Shown here: one piece after another, positions 33,827 through 42,899 of the stretch
How positions within the stretch are numbered: the first letter of the stretch is position 1
How the letters are laid out: the number at the start of each line of letters is the position of its first letter
Source of the DNA: Azonexus sp.
GTDB taxonomy: Bacteria > Pseudomonadota > Gammaproteobacteria > Burkholderiales > Rhodocyclaceae
Assembly (NCBI GenBank): GCA_030696345.1
Contig: JAUYSK010000012.1
Span: 1 to 60,133 of the forward strand
Reading direction: 5' to 3'
Length of the DNA stretch: 60,133 nucleotides
Program-made: the position numbers and the translations under genes
Notes under the pieces: model-generated
The model's input: the letters and a program-made list of their open reading frames with translations, nothing else
Databases searched by the model: none
What the model was told of the DNA's origin: nothing

Positions 33827-34473
33827 GGATTTGTTCCTGTCAGAATCAGATGTACCCGGCACGGCCCATGGGCGCCAAGGACGATTGTTTGTTCGATGTC
33901 GCCCGTACGTGACGGGCCGGAGATGAAATTGATCGCTCGCGGCAAATCGCCACGTTCAGCGCGCAACAGTGCGAAGGCATCTTCCATCGTGGCAACGATG
34001 CGTGAAACCTCGACCAGCGCGATGTGCGTTTCCGGCAGCAAGCTGACCGTGGCCGGGGTTTCCGGCCCGGACAGCAGCATCAGCGTGCCGGTTTCGGCAA
34101 CGGCACAGAAACACCCGGAAATACCGACTTTATCGGCGTCCACCGCAGGGCGAGCCGCTACCGTCAAGCCGCTACCGGTCCAATCCAGCCCGGCAACGTC
34201 GCCGGTAATCACCGCCTGCAGGCCGAAGCCCCCCGCCGTCAGATATCGCGCTACCGCAGCCGGCGCTTCAGCACGCTCGGGCAGCACCTCAACACTGCTC
34301 GACAGACTTTCGGCCTTGGACTTGAATCGCACCGCCAGTTCTGCACCAAGCGTCGGCTGCGGCCCACGCTTCCGTTCGGCCATGTAGGCCTCGGCAAGTG
34401 CCCGGCGAGCGGAAAAATCGTCCTTGCCAACACCTGCCCTGACTCTTTTAAGTATCTCGTCGCGAGCGCTCAT
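33823..34473 (-). CDS. lutC: lactate utilisation protein C (LUD domain)
   Basis: 216 residues of the LUD family, with GCFCAVAETGTLMLLSGPETPATVSLLPETHIALV and AINFISGPSRTGDIEQTIVLGAHGP as the conserved core. LutC is a subunit of the LutABC iron-sulfur complex that oxidises L-lactate to pyruvate. Its start overlaps the stop of the dehydrogenase gene by four bases. In this operon lutC is separated from lutAB by two inserted genes. Confidence 0.93.
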   Translation of the reverse strand: MSARDEILKRVRAGVGKDDFSARRALAEAYMAERKRGPQPTLGAELAVRFKSKAESLSSSVEVLPERAEAPAAVARYLTAGGFGLQAVITGDVAGLDWTGSGLTVAARPAVDADKVGISGCFCAVAETGTLMLLSGPETPATVSLLPETHIALVEVSRIVATMEDAFALLRAERGDLPRAINFISGPSRTGDIEQTIVLGAHGPCRVHLILTGTNP

Positions 34474-35426
34474 ATCACCTGATTCTGCGGCTTGCCCGCG
34501 GCAAAGGCTTCGATGTTGGCTATCAACTGATCAACCAGCGACTGCATCGCCGAGCGACTGGTCCAGGCAACGTGCGGCGTCAGCAGGAAGTTGGGCCGCG
34601 CCAGCAGTTCGGGATCAACCATCGGATGCCCTGCCAGTGGTGGTTCGGCGGAAATCACATCAAAGCCGGCGCCGGCAATCCAGCCTTCTTTCAGCGCCCG
34701 GATCAGCGCGACTTCATCGACAATGCCGCCGCGCGCGGTGTTGATCAACAACGCCGAACGCTGCATCGCCTGCAGTTCGGCCTCACCGATCAGGTTTTTG
34801 GTTTCCGGCGTCAGCGGGCAATGCAGGCTGATCACATCTGCCCTGGCCAGCACCTCGGCGAAAGCGGTATAGCCCGGACGCACCGTCGCGGCGCCCTTGC
34901 GCTCGGCTCGCAGGACTCGCATGCCGAATGCCTCGGCCAGACGAGCCACGCCATTGCCCAGGCTGCCACTGCCGATCAGCCCCAACGTCGCACCATGCAG
35001 ATCGCGAATCGGATGATCGAAAAAGCACCACTGACCGGACTGCTGCCAACGCCCGGCCAGCAGCGACTCCCGCCAGGCAACGAGGTTACGCGACAAGGCC
35101 AGCGTCAGCGCAAAGACGTGCTCAGGCACAGTGTGTTCGGCATAGCCACGAATGTTGGAAACAATGATGCCACGCGCCTTGCAGGCTGCGAGATCGACCA
35201 CATTGGTGCCGGTCGCGGCAACCGCCACCAATTTTAGTGCTGGCAGGGCGTCCACCGCAGCAGCCGGCAACGGCGCCTTGTTGATGATGGCGATCGTCGC
35301 CCCGGCCAGGCGTTCGATCACCTCGGCCGGCGAAGTCTTCGGGTACTCGACCCATTCGTGGGCGAAAGCCGGGCGCCTGACTTCGGCGATCACCGACTCC
35401 CGTTCCAGAAAGACGATACGTTGCAT
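34470..35426 (-). CDS. D-2-hydroxyacid dehydrogenase (glycerate/hydroxypyruvate reductase-like)
   Basis: 318 residues from ATG 35426; the open frame extends further upstream but that part belongs to the preceding gene, with which it shares TGATG. NAD-binding motif LGLIGSGSLGNGVARLAEAFG, catalytic Arg and Glu regions (INTARGGIVDEVAL; EPPLAGHPMVDPELL) and His in NFLLTPHVAWTS. It reduces or oxidises 2-hydroxy acids such as glycerate or D-lactate with NAD(P). Placement inside the lactate operon suggests interconversion of a related hydroxy acid with pyruvate or hydroxypyruvate. Confidence 0.9.
   Translation of the reverse strand: MQRIVFLERESVIAEVRRPAFAHEWVEYPKTSPAEVIERLAGATIAIINKAPLPAAAVDALPALKLVAVAATGTNVVDLAACKARGIIVSNIRGYAEHTVPEHVFALTLALSRNLVAWRESLLAGRWQQSGQWCFFDHPIRDLHGATLGLIGSGSLGNGVARLAEAFGMRVLRAERKGAATVRPGYTAFAEVLARADVISLHCPLTPETKNLIGEAELQAMQRSALLINTARGGIVDEVALIRALKEGWIAGAGFDVISAEPPLAGHPMVDPELLARPNFLLTPHVAWTSRSAMQSLVDQLIANIEAFAAGKPQNQVI
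35229..35262 (-). repeat. dispersed USS-like motif, copy 9
   Basis: TGCTGCGGTGGAC with a single AT tract (TAAAATT) at the second position. In the hydroxyacid dehydrogenase gene. Confidence 0.65.
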
Positions 35427-36124
35427 CAAACCGCCTGCATCACGTACGGCGTTCCTGCGGCATCGGCCAGCGCGCCGATCTGCACCCCGAGCGGCGCATT
35501 GCCGCGATAGACCAGGCGGTCGATCCCGGCTGCGCACAGTCCTTCGATGGCGGCGGTATCACCCTGCAGCAGATTGAGCACACCGGCCGGCCAATCGGCC
35601 CGGGCCGAGAGTTCGCACAAGGCAAATACCGCCGACGGTGCACGCGGACTGGGTTTGACCACCACTGTCGCCCCCGCCATCAAGGCTGGTGCCAATGCTT
35701 CGGCAACGCTGCTGAGCGGCTTCAAGGCATCGACGACCAACCCGAAAACCCCGGTCTCGCCAACGCCGGCACCCCGCAGGGCAGCGACTGCTGCCACCAC
35801 TTCGGCGGTAGCCACCGCTTCGTCGATGGCGATTTCCTGCATCAGCAATTTGGCGAAGTGGCCGGTATAACCGTCCAGTGCATCGGCCAGTTTGGCCAGA
35901 CAAACGCGGCGTGCTGCCAGCCCCATTTCGGCCCAGACCGGCTGCGCACCGCGCGCCGCCTTGACCGCTTCAATCGCCTCGGCGGCACCGCACAACGGCA
36001 CCCGACGGATCGCTTCACCGCTAGCCGGATTGGTCACGTCGTAGAAGGCATCGCTGACGGTGAGAAAAGCGCGGCCATTGACCCACAGAGGAATGGCCAT
36101 CGGGCCTTCAGGAGAAAAATCCAT
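35426..36124 (-). CDS. half-length aldehyde-dehydrogenase-like protein
   Basis: 232 residues from ATG 36124. The sequence follows the N-terminal part of the ALDH fold: VNGRAFLTVSDAFYDVTNPASGEAIRRVPL, ALAPALMAGATVVVKPSPRAPSAVFALCEL, and PAGVLNLLQGDTAAIEGL. Normal ALDHs have about 480 residues; this one stops before the catalytic Glu and Cys, and the usual PWNFP with the catalytic Asn is not kept. There is no second fragment downstream, because the next gene starts at its stop. It therefore looks like a stand-alone NAD-binding domain, not an active ALDH. It may be a regulatory or structural partner of LutB or of the hydroxyacid dehydrogenase, or a decaying gene. Confidence 0.75.
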   Translation of the reverse strand: MDFSPEGPMAIPLWVNGRAFLTVSDAFYDVTNPASGEAIRRVPLCGAAEAIEAVKAARGAQPVWAEMGLAARRVCLAKLADALDGYTGHFAKLLMQEIAIDEAVATAEVVAAVAALRGAGVGETGVFGLVVDALKPLSSVAEALAPALMAGATVVVKPSPRAPSAVFALCELSARADWPAGVLNLLQGDTAAIEGLCAAGIDRLVYRGNAPLGVQIGALADAAGTPYVMQAV

Positions 36125-36126
36125 CT

Positions 36127-37569
36127 TCAAGCTCTCTTTCTTGCTGCATATAGTTCATGGAAAGTCTTGCCCGACGATACCGGCAGATCGCGTCCTGCGG
36201 TCCACCCGGGCGCCAGGCCAAAAATGCGGATGCTGCCGCTGCCGTCAGCCAGCCAGTTGAGATAGCGCGCCGCCCGGCGCATCACCCAGCGGTAAAGCGC
36301 GGGCTTCCCGGCCACCAAGGCCCAGGCCTTGAGGCCGAAACTTTCGGACCACGGGCGCAGGCCGCGCTCGACCTGCTCCTCGCGCAGACGGTGCATCAGT
36401 TTCGGCAAGGGAATGCGCACCGGGCAGACGCTGCCGCACTGGTTGCAACCCGTCGAGGCGTGCGGCAAATCGAGGGCGTTCTCGATGCCGGTGTATAGCG
36501 GCGTCAGCACCGAGCCCATCGGCCCCGGATAAACCCAGCCGTAGGCATGCCCACCGAGCGAAAAATAGACCGGACAGTGATTCATGCAGGCACCGCAACG
36601 AATGCAGCGCAGCATGTCCTGATAGGCCGAACCGAGCAGATTCGCGCGACCGTTGTCGACCAGGATGAAAACAGTTTTCTCGGGGCCATCGCTATCACCC
36701 GGCTGCTTCGTGCCAGTCAGCAACGAAACGTAGTTTGAAATCGACTGCCCAGTCGCCGAACGCGGCAGCAGGCGCATCAGCGTCGCGAAGTCCTCCAGCG
36801 TCGGAACGATTTTCTCGATGCCGGTAATCACCACATGCACCTTGGGCAGCGTCGTCACCATGCGACCGTTGCCTTCATTGGTCACCAGCGCCGCCGTACC
36901 GGTTTCCGCGATCAGAAAATTGGCGCCGGAGATACCCATCTCGGCACTGAGAAAATGCTGGCGCAGCACCTCACGCGCCTCGCGTGCCATCGCGGGAATA
37001 TCGGCAGAAGTCCGCGTTTCGACCGGCCGCCCATGCTCCTTGGCAAACAGCGCCTCAACGTCGCCAATCGTCTTGTGCACAGCTGGCGCAATGATGTGCG
37101 ACGGCGTTTCGCCGGCCAGTTGCACGATGTACTCGCCAAGATCGGTTTCCACCGGCCGGATGCCTGCCGCCGCCAGCGCCTCGTTCAGGCGAGCCTCTTC
37201 CGAAAGCATGGATTTCGACTTGGTGGCCTTGGTCACACCGTGCTGGCGCGCCACGTCGACTACGTGCCGGCAGATTTCATCGCCATCACGTGCCCACAAC
37301 ACCTCGGCGCCACTCGCCCTGGCCCGTTCCTCGAAGATGGCAAGCCAGACGTCGAGATCGGTCAGCACGCGGTTGCGGATGTCTTCGCAAGCCGTACGCA
37401 GCGCTTCAAACTCCAGTTTGTCTTCGCTCAGCGCGGCGATACCTTTGGCACGCTTGCCAACGAACAAGGGCTTGGCCTTCTGCAAGGCGCGCTGCAAAAC
37501 GGCATTCCTGACTTCCTTGCCGGCCCGCGCCTGGAAATGCATTGCCTGCGAATGTTTGGCGGCTGACAT
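36127..37569 (-). CDS. lutB: lactate utilisation protein B (iron-sulfur, LUD domain)
   Basis: 480 residues. LUD domain at about 70-300 (GANFLIAETGTAALVTNEGNGRM), then two 4Fe-4S ferredoxin motifs (CIRCGACMNHCPVYF and CNQCGSVCPVRIPLPKL). LutB is the large subunit of LutABC. The start shares bases with the lutA stop (TGATG at 37571-37567), so translation is coupled. Confidence 0.95.
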   Translation of the reverse strand: MSAAKHSQAMHFQARAGKEVRNAVLQRALQKAKPLFVGKRAKGIAALSEDKLEFEALRTACEDIRNRVLTDLDVWLAIFEERARASGAEVLWARDGDEICRHVVDVARQHGVTKATKSKSMLSEEARLNEALAAAGIRPVETDLGEYIVQLAGETPSHIIAPAVHKTIGDVEALFAKEHGRPVETRTSADIPAMAREAREVLRQHFLSAEMGISGANFLIAETGTAALVTNEGNGRMVTTLPKVHVVITGIEKIVPTLEDFATLMRLLPRSATGQSISNYVSLLTGTKQPGDSDGPEKTVFILVDNGRANLLGSAYQDMLRCIRCGACMNHCPVYFSLGGHAYGWVYPGPMGSVLTPLYTGIENALDLPHASTGCNQCGSVCPVRIPLPKLMHRLREEQVERGLRPWSESFGLKAWALVAGKPALYRWVMRRAARYLNWLADGSGSIRIFGLAPGWTAGRDLPVSSGKTFHELYAARKRA

Positions 37570-38300
37570 CAGTTCTCGCCCCCACCCGCCAGCACCTCGG
37601 CGATGTGCAGAACGCGGGTATGGTGATCACCCCGACGGCGCAGGCGCCCTTCGATATTGAGCAGACACCCCAGATCGCCCCCGACCACCGCATCGGCACC
37701 GACGCTGGCAATCGACTCACACTTGCGATCGACGATCTGCGTCGAGATGTCGCCAAATTTCACTGAGAAGGCGCCACCAAAGCCGCAACATTCCTCGCAA
37801 TCCGGCATCTCCTGCAGACTCAGGCCACGTACCTGCAGCAACAATTCACGCGGTTGCGGCTTGATGCCCAAAGCGCGAAGGCCCTTGCAGGAATCGTGAT
37901 AGGTCACGCTGCCCTGAAATTCGGCAGGCGGGGCAGAAAAATGCAGCACATCAACCAGAAAACTGGTCAATTCATGCACCCGCTCGGCCAGCGCCCGGGC
38001 TCGCGGCCCCCACAGTGCGTCATCGGCAAACAGTTGCGGATAGACATTGCGAATCTGGTCCGTGCAGGAACCGGAAGGAATCACGACATAGTCGTAATTT
38101 TCCAGTTCGGCTATCGCCTTTTTCGCCAAGTCAGCAGCCAAGCCGCGATTTCCTGCGCTCCAGGCCGGTTGACCGCAGCAAGTCTGGCCTTCCGGCACGA
38201 CCACTTCGCAACCCGCTGCCTCCAGCAGGCGCAGGCTCGCGAAGCCCACCGAAGGGCGCATCAGGTCAATCAGGCAGGTAACGTAGAGAGCTAAGCGCAT
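37569..38300 (-). CDS. lutA: lactate utilisation protein A (CCG-domain iron-sulfur subunit)
   Basis: 243 residues from ATG 38300 (MRLALYVTCLIDLMRPSVG). Two cysteine-rich CCG domains: CEVVVPEGQTCCGQPAWSAGN and DCEECCGFGGAFSVKFGD, as in heterodisulfide reductase HdrB and glycolate oxidase GlcF. First gene of the lut operon. The 70-bp gap to the divergent IclR gene must hold both promoters. Confidence 0.94.
   Translation of the reverse strand: MRLALYVTCLIDLMRPSVGFASLRLLEAAGCEVVVPEGQTCCGQPAWSAGNRGLAADLAKKAIAELENYDYVVIPSGSCTDQIRNVYPQLFADDALWGPRARALAERVHELTSFLVDVLHFSAPPAEFQGSVTYHDSCKGLRALGIKPQPRELLLQVRGLSLQEMPDCEECCGFGGAFSVKFGDISTQIVDRKCESIASVGADAVVGGDLGCLLNIEGRLRRRGDHHTRVLHIAEVLAGGGEN
38147..38180 (-). 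repeat. dispersed USS-like motif, copy 10
   Basis: TGCTGCGGTCAAC with a weak second tract (GAAAT). In lutA, coding CCGQPAW of the iron-sulfur site. Confidence 0.55.
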
Positions 38301-38370
38301 GCTAATATTGCGGCGCACAAGAAAATGAAGTGGCTAATGCTACTCAAACCGCACCAATAAAGGAATCCAG

Positions 38371-39159
38371 TTGTCAGATGCTGCCAGCGGGGCCACCAAA
38401 ACCCCCGGTTCAATTCAGGTCATCGAGCGCATGATGTCGTTGCTCGACGCGCTTGCCGACTCTCCTGATGCGGCCAGTCTGAAAAATCTTGCGGCCGCCA
38501 CCGAACTCCATCCATCGACCGCGCACCGCATTTTGGCAGCAATGACCAACGCCCGTTTTGTCGAGCGCCAGGATGCCGGCACCTACCGCCTCGGCATTCG
38601 TCTGCTCGAACTCGGCGCCATCGTCAAATCCCGCATCAGCCTGCGCGAAGTCGCCCTGCCCTTCATGCAGGAACTGCACGAAAAAATTGGCGAGGCAATC
38701 AACCTTGGCGCCCGCCACGATGACGAAATCATCTATCTCGAACGCACCTCGTCCGGCCGCGCGCTGGTTCGTGTTGTCTATCTGGTCGGTGGCCGCGCAC
38801 CGCTCCACCTGACCTCGCTTGGCAAGCTCTTTCTTGCCGCCGACAGTCCGCAAAAAGTTCGTGACTACGCAAAACGCACCGGCCTGCCGGGCAAAACCCC
38901 GCATTCCCTGACCACCTTGGCGACGCTCGAGAAAGAGCTCGACAAGGTTCGCCGGCACGGCATTGCCTACGACGACGAAGAGGCCGAACTTGGCCTGAAA
39001 TGCGTCGCTGCACCGATTCACGATGACGAGGGCAATGTCGTTGCAGCGCTGTCGGTCTCAGCCCCGGCTGATCGTCACGACCCGAACTGGGTGCCCATGC
39101 TCAAGCGTGCAGCCGACGCCGTTTCCCAGGCACTGGGCTTCCTCGGCAAGAAAAAATAA
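38371..39159 (+). CDS. IclR-family transcriptional regulator
   Basis: 262 residues from a TTG start with AGGA upstream. Winged-helix domain (LKNLAAATELHPSTAHRILAAMTNARFVER) and the IclR effector domain (about 90-255, INLGARHDDEIIYLER, LTSLGKLFLAA, RRHGIAYDDEEAELGLKCVAAPI). IclR proteins bind small organic acids. Divergent from lutA, so it probably controls the lactate operon in response to lactate, pyruvate or a similar acid. Confidence 0.92.
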   Translation: MSDAASGATKTPGSIQVIERMMSLLDALADSPDAASLKNLAAATELHPSTAHRILAAMTNARFVERQDAGTYRLGIRLLELGAIVKSRISLREVALPFMQELHEKIGEAINLGARHDDEIIYLERTSSGRALVRVVYLVGGRAPLHLTSLGKLFLAADSPQKVRDYAKRTGLPGKTPHSLTTLATLEKELDKVRRHGIAYDDEEAELGLKCVAAPIHDDEGNVVAALSVSAPADRHDPNWVPMLKRAADAVSQALGFLGKKK

Positions 39160-39179
39160 AGGCCGCTCTCGGCGGCCTT
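39150..39179 (-). terminator. terminator between IclR gene and pbpG
   Basis: Perfect 8-bp stem AAGGCCGC/GCGGCCTT (39159-39179). On the minus strand it is followed by TTTATTTTTT, so it best serves pbpG; the stem touches the IclR stop codon. Confidence 0.85.
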
Positions 39180-39198
39180 CAGTGGGTGATCCAGAAAT

Positions 39199-40269
39199 TC
39201 AGACTGGCCGACGCTCCAGCGCCAGGCTGGCACTTTCCATCCAGCGTTTGATCCGGTTGGCATCACCGACTCGCGTCATCTTGCCGACGGAGTCGAGTAG
39301 CACGATGACCACCGGCTTGTCAGCGACGCGCGCCTGCATTACCAGACAGCGTCCCGCTTCTGAGATATAGCCGGTTTTCGAAATGCCGATTTCCCAGTTG
39401 TCACTGCGGACCAGGGCATTGGTATTGCGGAATTCCGCTATCCGGCCGTTCAATTCAACTTTCGCTTCAGCCGTTGTCGAAAAACCGCGAATTTCGGGGT
39501 AGCGTGCCGCTGCCGTTACCATCCGCGCCAGATCGTGTGCCGTCGAGACATTGTTGCTGGACAACCCGGTCGGTTCTTCAAAGCTGCTGTGATACATGCC
39601 CAAGGCCTGCGCCTTGCGGTTCATGGCCTGCACGAAAGCCCGCATGCCCCCCGGATAATGCCGACCCAGTGAATGTGCGGCCCTGTTTTCCGACGACATC
39701 AGGGCCAGCAGCATGGCCGTTTCGCGCGTCATGGTCGTACCAACTGGCAAACGGGAGCGGGTGCCCTTCAGGCCGTCGACATCTTCGTCACCAATGGCGA
39801 TCACTTCCTGCAGATCGAGCTTGGCATCGAGCACCACCATCGCCGTCATCAGCTTGGAAATCGAGGCAATCGGCAACACGGCATCTGGCTGCTTTTCCAG
39901 CACGGTATGCCCGGTATTCTGATCAATCACCAATGCCGAGGCGGAATAAAGCGCCAGACGACCCGGATCCATATCCGCCATGGCAACGCGGCGCATCGAT
40001 TTTTTCGGCGTTTCGACGGCGGCATGCAGCGTCTTGGTGGGTTTCTTGGCATGCGTTGCCTTGCCATGCGATTTATGTGACGTCGCAGCAGTTTTGGGCG
40101 ACACCGATTTGGCGGCCGTTTTCTTGACTGGCTTGGCAGCCGATTTCGTTGCAACCTTTTTACTTGCCTGCTCTGTCGGCTTTTTGGCCGTTGCGGCCTC
40201 TAGAGGAGCACCCAGCCCCATGCCCAACAAGGCGGTGACCATCAGGGCCACCTTAAACTTTTGTTTCAT
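39199..40269 (-). CDS. pbpG: D-alanyl-D-alanine endopeptidase (penicillin-binding protein 7 type)
   Basis: 356 residues. Signal peptide (KVALMVTALLGMGLGAPLEA), then a Lys/Ala/Thr-rich low-complexity region to about residue 90, then the peptidase S11 domain with the three active-site motifs SISK, SEN and KTG (ASISKLMTAM, MSSENRAAHS, GISKTGYISEAG). It cuts D-Ala cross-links in periplasmic peptidoglycan. The basic tail resembles a wall-binding or disordered spacer and is longer than in E. coli PbpG. Confidence 0.92.
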   Translation of the reverse strand: MKQKFKVALMVTALLGMGLGAPLEAATAKKPTEQASKKVATKSAAKPVKKTAAKSVSPKTAATSHKSHGKATHAKKPTKTLHAAVETPKKSMRRVAMADMDPGRLALYSASALVIDQNTGHTVLEKQPDAVLPIASISKLMTAMVVLDAKLDLQEVIAIGDEDVDGLKGTRSRLPVGTTMTRETAMLLALMSSENRAAHSLGRHYPGGMRAFVQAMNRKAQALGMYHSSFEEPTGLSSNNVSTAHDLARMVTAAARYPEIRGFSTTAEAKVELNGRIAEFRNTNALVRSDNWEIGISKTGYISEAGRCLVMQARVADKPVVIVLLDSVGKMTRVGDANRIKRWMESASLALERRPV

Positions 40270-40371
40270 TCACGATCTCCTGCGACACCGGGAAATTGTA
40301 GCCCAGTTTAGCAGGAGAGGGTGAAATTTCAATAAAAATAAATAGATACAACAACAACTTAAAGCAATTAT

Positions 40372-42651
40372 TTACCCTGCATCCACCACAGTCAGCGCCG
40401 TCATATTGACAATACGGCGAACGGTTGCGGTCGGCGTCAGGATATTTACCGGCTTGGCAGCTCCGAGCAGGATGGGCCCGATGGTCAGATTATCGCCGGC
40501 AGCCACTTTCAGCAGATTGAACGAGATATTCGCCGCATCCAGCGTCGGCATGACCAGCAGGTTGGCCTGGCCCTTGAGGCGTGAATTGGGGAAGGCACCC
40601 AGTCGAATCTGCTCGTCCAGCGCCGCATCACCGTGCATTTCACCTTCCACTTCAAGCTCCGGTGCCAGCTCGGTCAGTCGAGCCAGAACTTCGCGCATTT
40701 TCAGTGAAGTCGGCGTGTTCTCGGTCCCGAAGGTGGAATGAGAGAGCAAGGCGACTTTCGGGATAATGCCGAAATTGCGGATTTCTTCGGCCGCCAGCAG
40801 CGTCATCTCGGTCAACTGTTCGGCCGTCGGATCGTAGTTCACGTAGGTATCGCCGATAAAGACGGTGCGCTCCGGCAACATCAACAGACTCATGGCGTAA
40901 TAGCGATCGTGTGCTGCACGGGTACCGATGACGCTTTGCACGTACTCGCGATGCGTTTCATGGCGGCCAAAGGTGCCGCAGATCAACCCATCGGCGTAAC
41001 CCAACCGGACCATCAGCGAACCGTAAAGCGTGTTGCGACGACGCACTTCGCGCCGCGCATAGTCCGGAGAGACGCCCTTGCGCTCCATCAAGCCGTGGTA
41101 GGTCTGCCAGAATTCATCGTAATGCTCGTCGAAGAACGGGCAATTCTCGGAGTGAACCACCTCGAAATCCTCGCCCTCGCGGATGCGCAAGCCTGCCACC
41201 TCGATCCGGCGGGTGATTTCGGCATGCCGACCAATCAGCACCGGCATGGCGATACCTTCGTCGCGAATGACCTGCACCGCACGCAATACACGCTCATCCT
41301 CGCCTTCGGCGAAAACGATGCGCTTCGGCGCCATCCTGGCCTGCGAGAAGACCGGCTTCATGATCATGCCGGAGTGGTAAACGAATTCATTCAAGCCCTG
41401 AATATACGCATCCCAATCCTTGATCGGACGGGTAGCGACACCGGAATCCATGCCAGCCCGGGCAACAGCCGGTGCGATCTTGACGATCAGGCGGGGATCG
41501 AAAGGATTGGGAATCAGATATTCCGGGCCGAAGCTGGCCACTTTCTCACCGTAAGCGCGAGCCGCCACTTCTGACTGCTCAGCGCGAGCCAGTTCGGCGA
41601 TGGCCTTGACAGCGGCCATCTTCATTTCTTCGGTAATGGTCGTCGCGCCGACATCCAGCGCGCCGCGGAAAATAAAGGGGAAGCACAGTACGTTATTGAC
41701 CTGATTCGGATAGTCCGAACGACCGGTACAGATGATCGCGTCGTTGCGGACGCTCTTGACCAGTTCCGGCGAAATTTCCGGCGTCGGATTGGCCAAGGCC
41801 ATGATCAGCGGGTTGGCGGCCATTTTGGCAACCATTTCCGGCTTCAGCACGCCGCCGGCGGAAAGGCCGAGGAAGACATCGGCGCCTTCGATGACCTCGC
41901 CCAGCGTACGGGCGTCAGTCTTTTTGGTGTAGCGGGCCTTGATCTCGTCCATTTCCTCGACGCGACCTTCGTAGACCAGCCCTTTGATGTCAGTGACCCA
42001 GATATTGGCCGTCGGCACCCCGAGCATGACGAGCAGATCCAGACAGGCCAGCGCCGCAGCGCCAGCACCGGAAGTAACAATCTTGACCTCTGCCAGATCC
42101 TTGCCAATCAGATGCAGGCCATTCAGGACGGCAGCACCGACGACGATGGCCGTGCCGTGCTGGTCATCGTGAAAGACGGGGATTTTCATCCGCTCGCGCA
42201 GCTTCTTTTCGATGTAGAAGCACTCCGGCGCTTTGATGTCTTCAAGATTGATACCGCCAAAGGTCGGCTCAAGCGAGGCGATGGTATCGATCAGCTTGTC
42301 CGGGTCGCGCTCATCGATTTCGATATCGAAAACGTCAATGTTGGCGAACTTCTTGAACAGCACGCCCTTGCCTTCCATCACCGGCTTGGCAGCCAGCGGG
42401 CCAATCGCCCCAAGACCGAGCACGGCCGTGCCGTTGGTGATGACGCCGACCAGATTGGCGCGGGAAGTCAGTGTACTGGCTTCGCGCGGATCGGCGACGA
42501 TCTCCTCACAGGCAAAGGCAACGCCCGGCGAGTACGCCATCGACAAATCGTACTGGTTGGTTAACTGCTTGATCGGGGTAACCGCGATTTTGCCCGGCTT
42601 GGGGTGGCGGTGGTAATAAAGCGCGGCTTCGCGTAACTGTCTGGGATCCAT
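40372..42651 (-). CDS. maeB: NADP-dependent malic enzyme with phosphotransacetylase-like domain
   Basis: 759 residues with GGAGG six bases before ATG 42651. Malic enzyme part (1-420): [71 protein letters not shown], and a nucleotide site [17 protein letters not shown]-terminal part (430-755) is a PTA_PTB domain ([29 protein letters not shown]) that in MaeB regulates activity. Converts malate to pyruvate with NADPH formation. Divergent from pckG, so both C4-C3 interconversion genes share a 248-bp control region. Confidence 0.96.
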   Translation of the reverse strand: MDPRQLREAALYYHRHPKPGKIAVTPIKQLTNQYDLSMAYSPGVAFACEEIVADPREASTLTSRANLVGVITNGTAVLGLGAIGPLAAKPVMEGKGVLFKKFANIDVFDIEIDERDPDKLIDTIASLEPTFGGINLEDIKAPECFYIEKKLRERMKIPVFHDDQHGTAIVVGAAVLNGLHLIGKDLAEVKIVTSGAGAAALACLDLLVMLGVPTANIWVTDIKGLVYEGRVEEMDEIKARYTKKTDARTLGEVIEGADVFLGLSAGGVLKPEMVAKMAANPLIMALANPTPEISPELVKSVRNDAIICTGRSDYPNQVNNVLCFPFIFRGALDVGATTITEEMKMAAVKAIAELARAEQSEVAARAYGEKVASFGPEYLIPNPFDPRLIVKIAPAVARAGMDSGVATRPIKDWDAYIQGLNEFVYHSGMIMKPVFSQARMAPKRIVFAEGEDERVLRAVQVIRDEGIAMPVLIGRHAEITRRIEVAGLRIREGEDFEVVHSENCPFFDEHYDEFWQTYHGLMERKGVSPDYARREVRRRNTLYGSLMVRLGYADGLICGTFGRHETHREYVQSVIGTRAAHDRYYAMSLLMLPERTVFIGDTYVNYDPTAEQLTEMTLLAAEEIRNFGIIPKVALLSHSTFGTENTPTSLKMREVLARLTELAPELEVEGEMHGDAALDEQIRLGAFPNSRLKGQANLLVMPTLDAANISFNLLKVAAGDNLTIGPILLGAAKPVNILTPTATVRRIVNMTALTVVDAG

Positions 42652-42899
42652 ATCTGCCTCCGTTTTTTTGTATCGTGAAATGCGATTTCAACTAGCGGTA
42701 TATTTTATCATGCATCTTTTTCATTTTCATCTTCGGAAATCACGTAGACAAGCAAAGTCAAGTGGATGTTTACCCTGAGCTCTGGCATAATTACGGGCTC
42801 CCCAGCCGACGGCTTCAGCGCCGCTCGAAGTCTTGGTAGCAGCTCCCGGCGACTGGCGTAAAAATTTTCTATTTCAGTAACTTAGAGAGAGACACCGCC

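Noticed and set aside
35427..35537. N-terminal extension of the hydroxyacid dehydrogenase
   Set aside because: It reads as basic low-complexity sequence in the shadow of the ALDH-like gene; the ATG at 35426 gives the normal family start.
42760..42795. Sigma-70 promoter for pckG around CATAAT at 42786
   Set aside because: The hexamer at the right distance (TGGATG) is too weak to call by eye.
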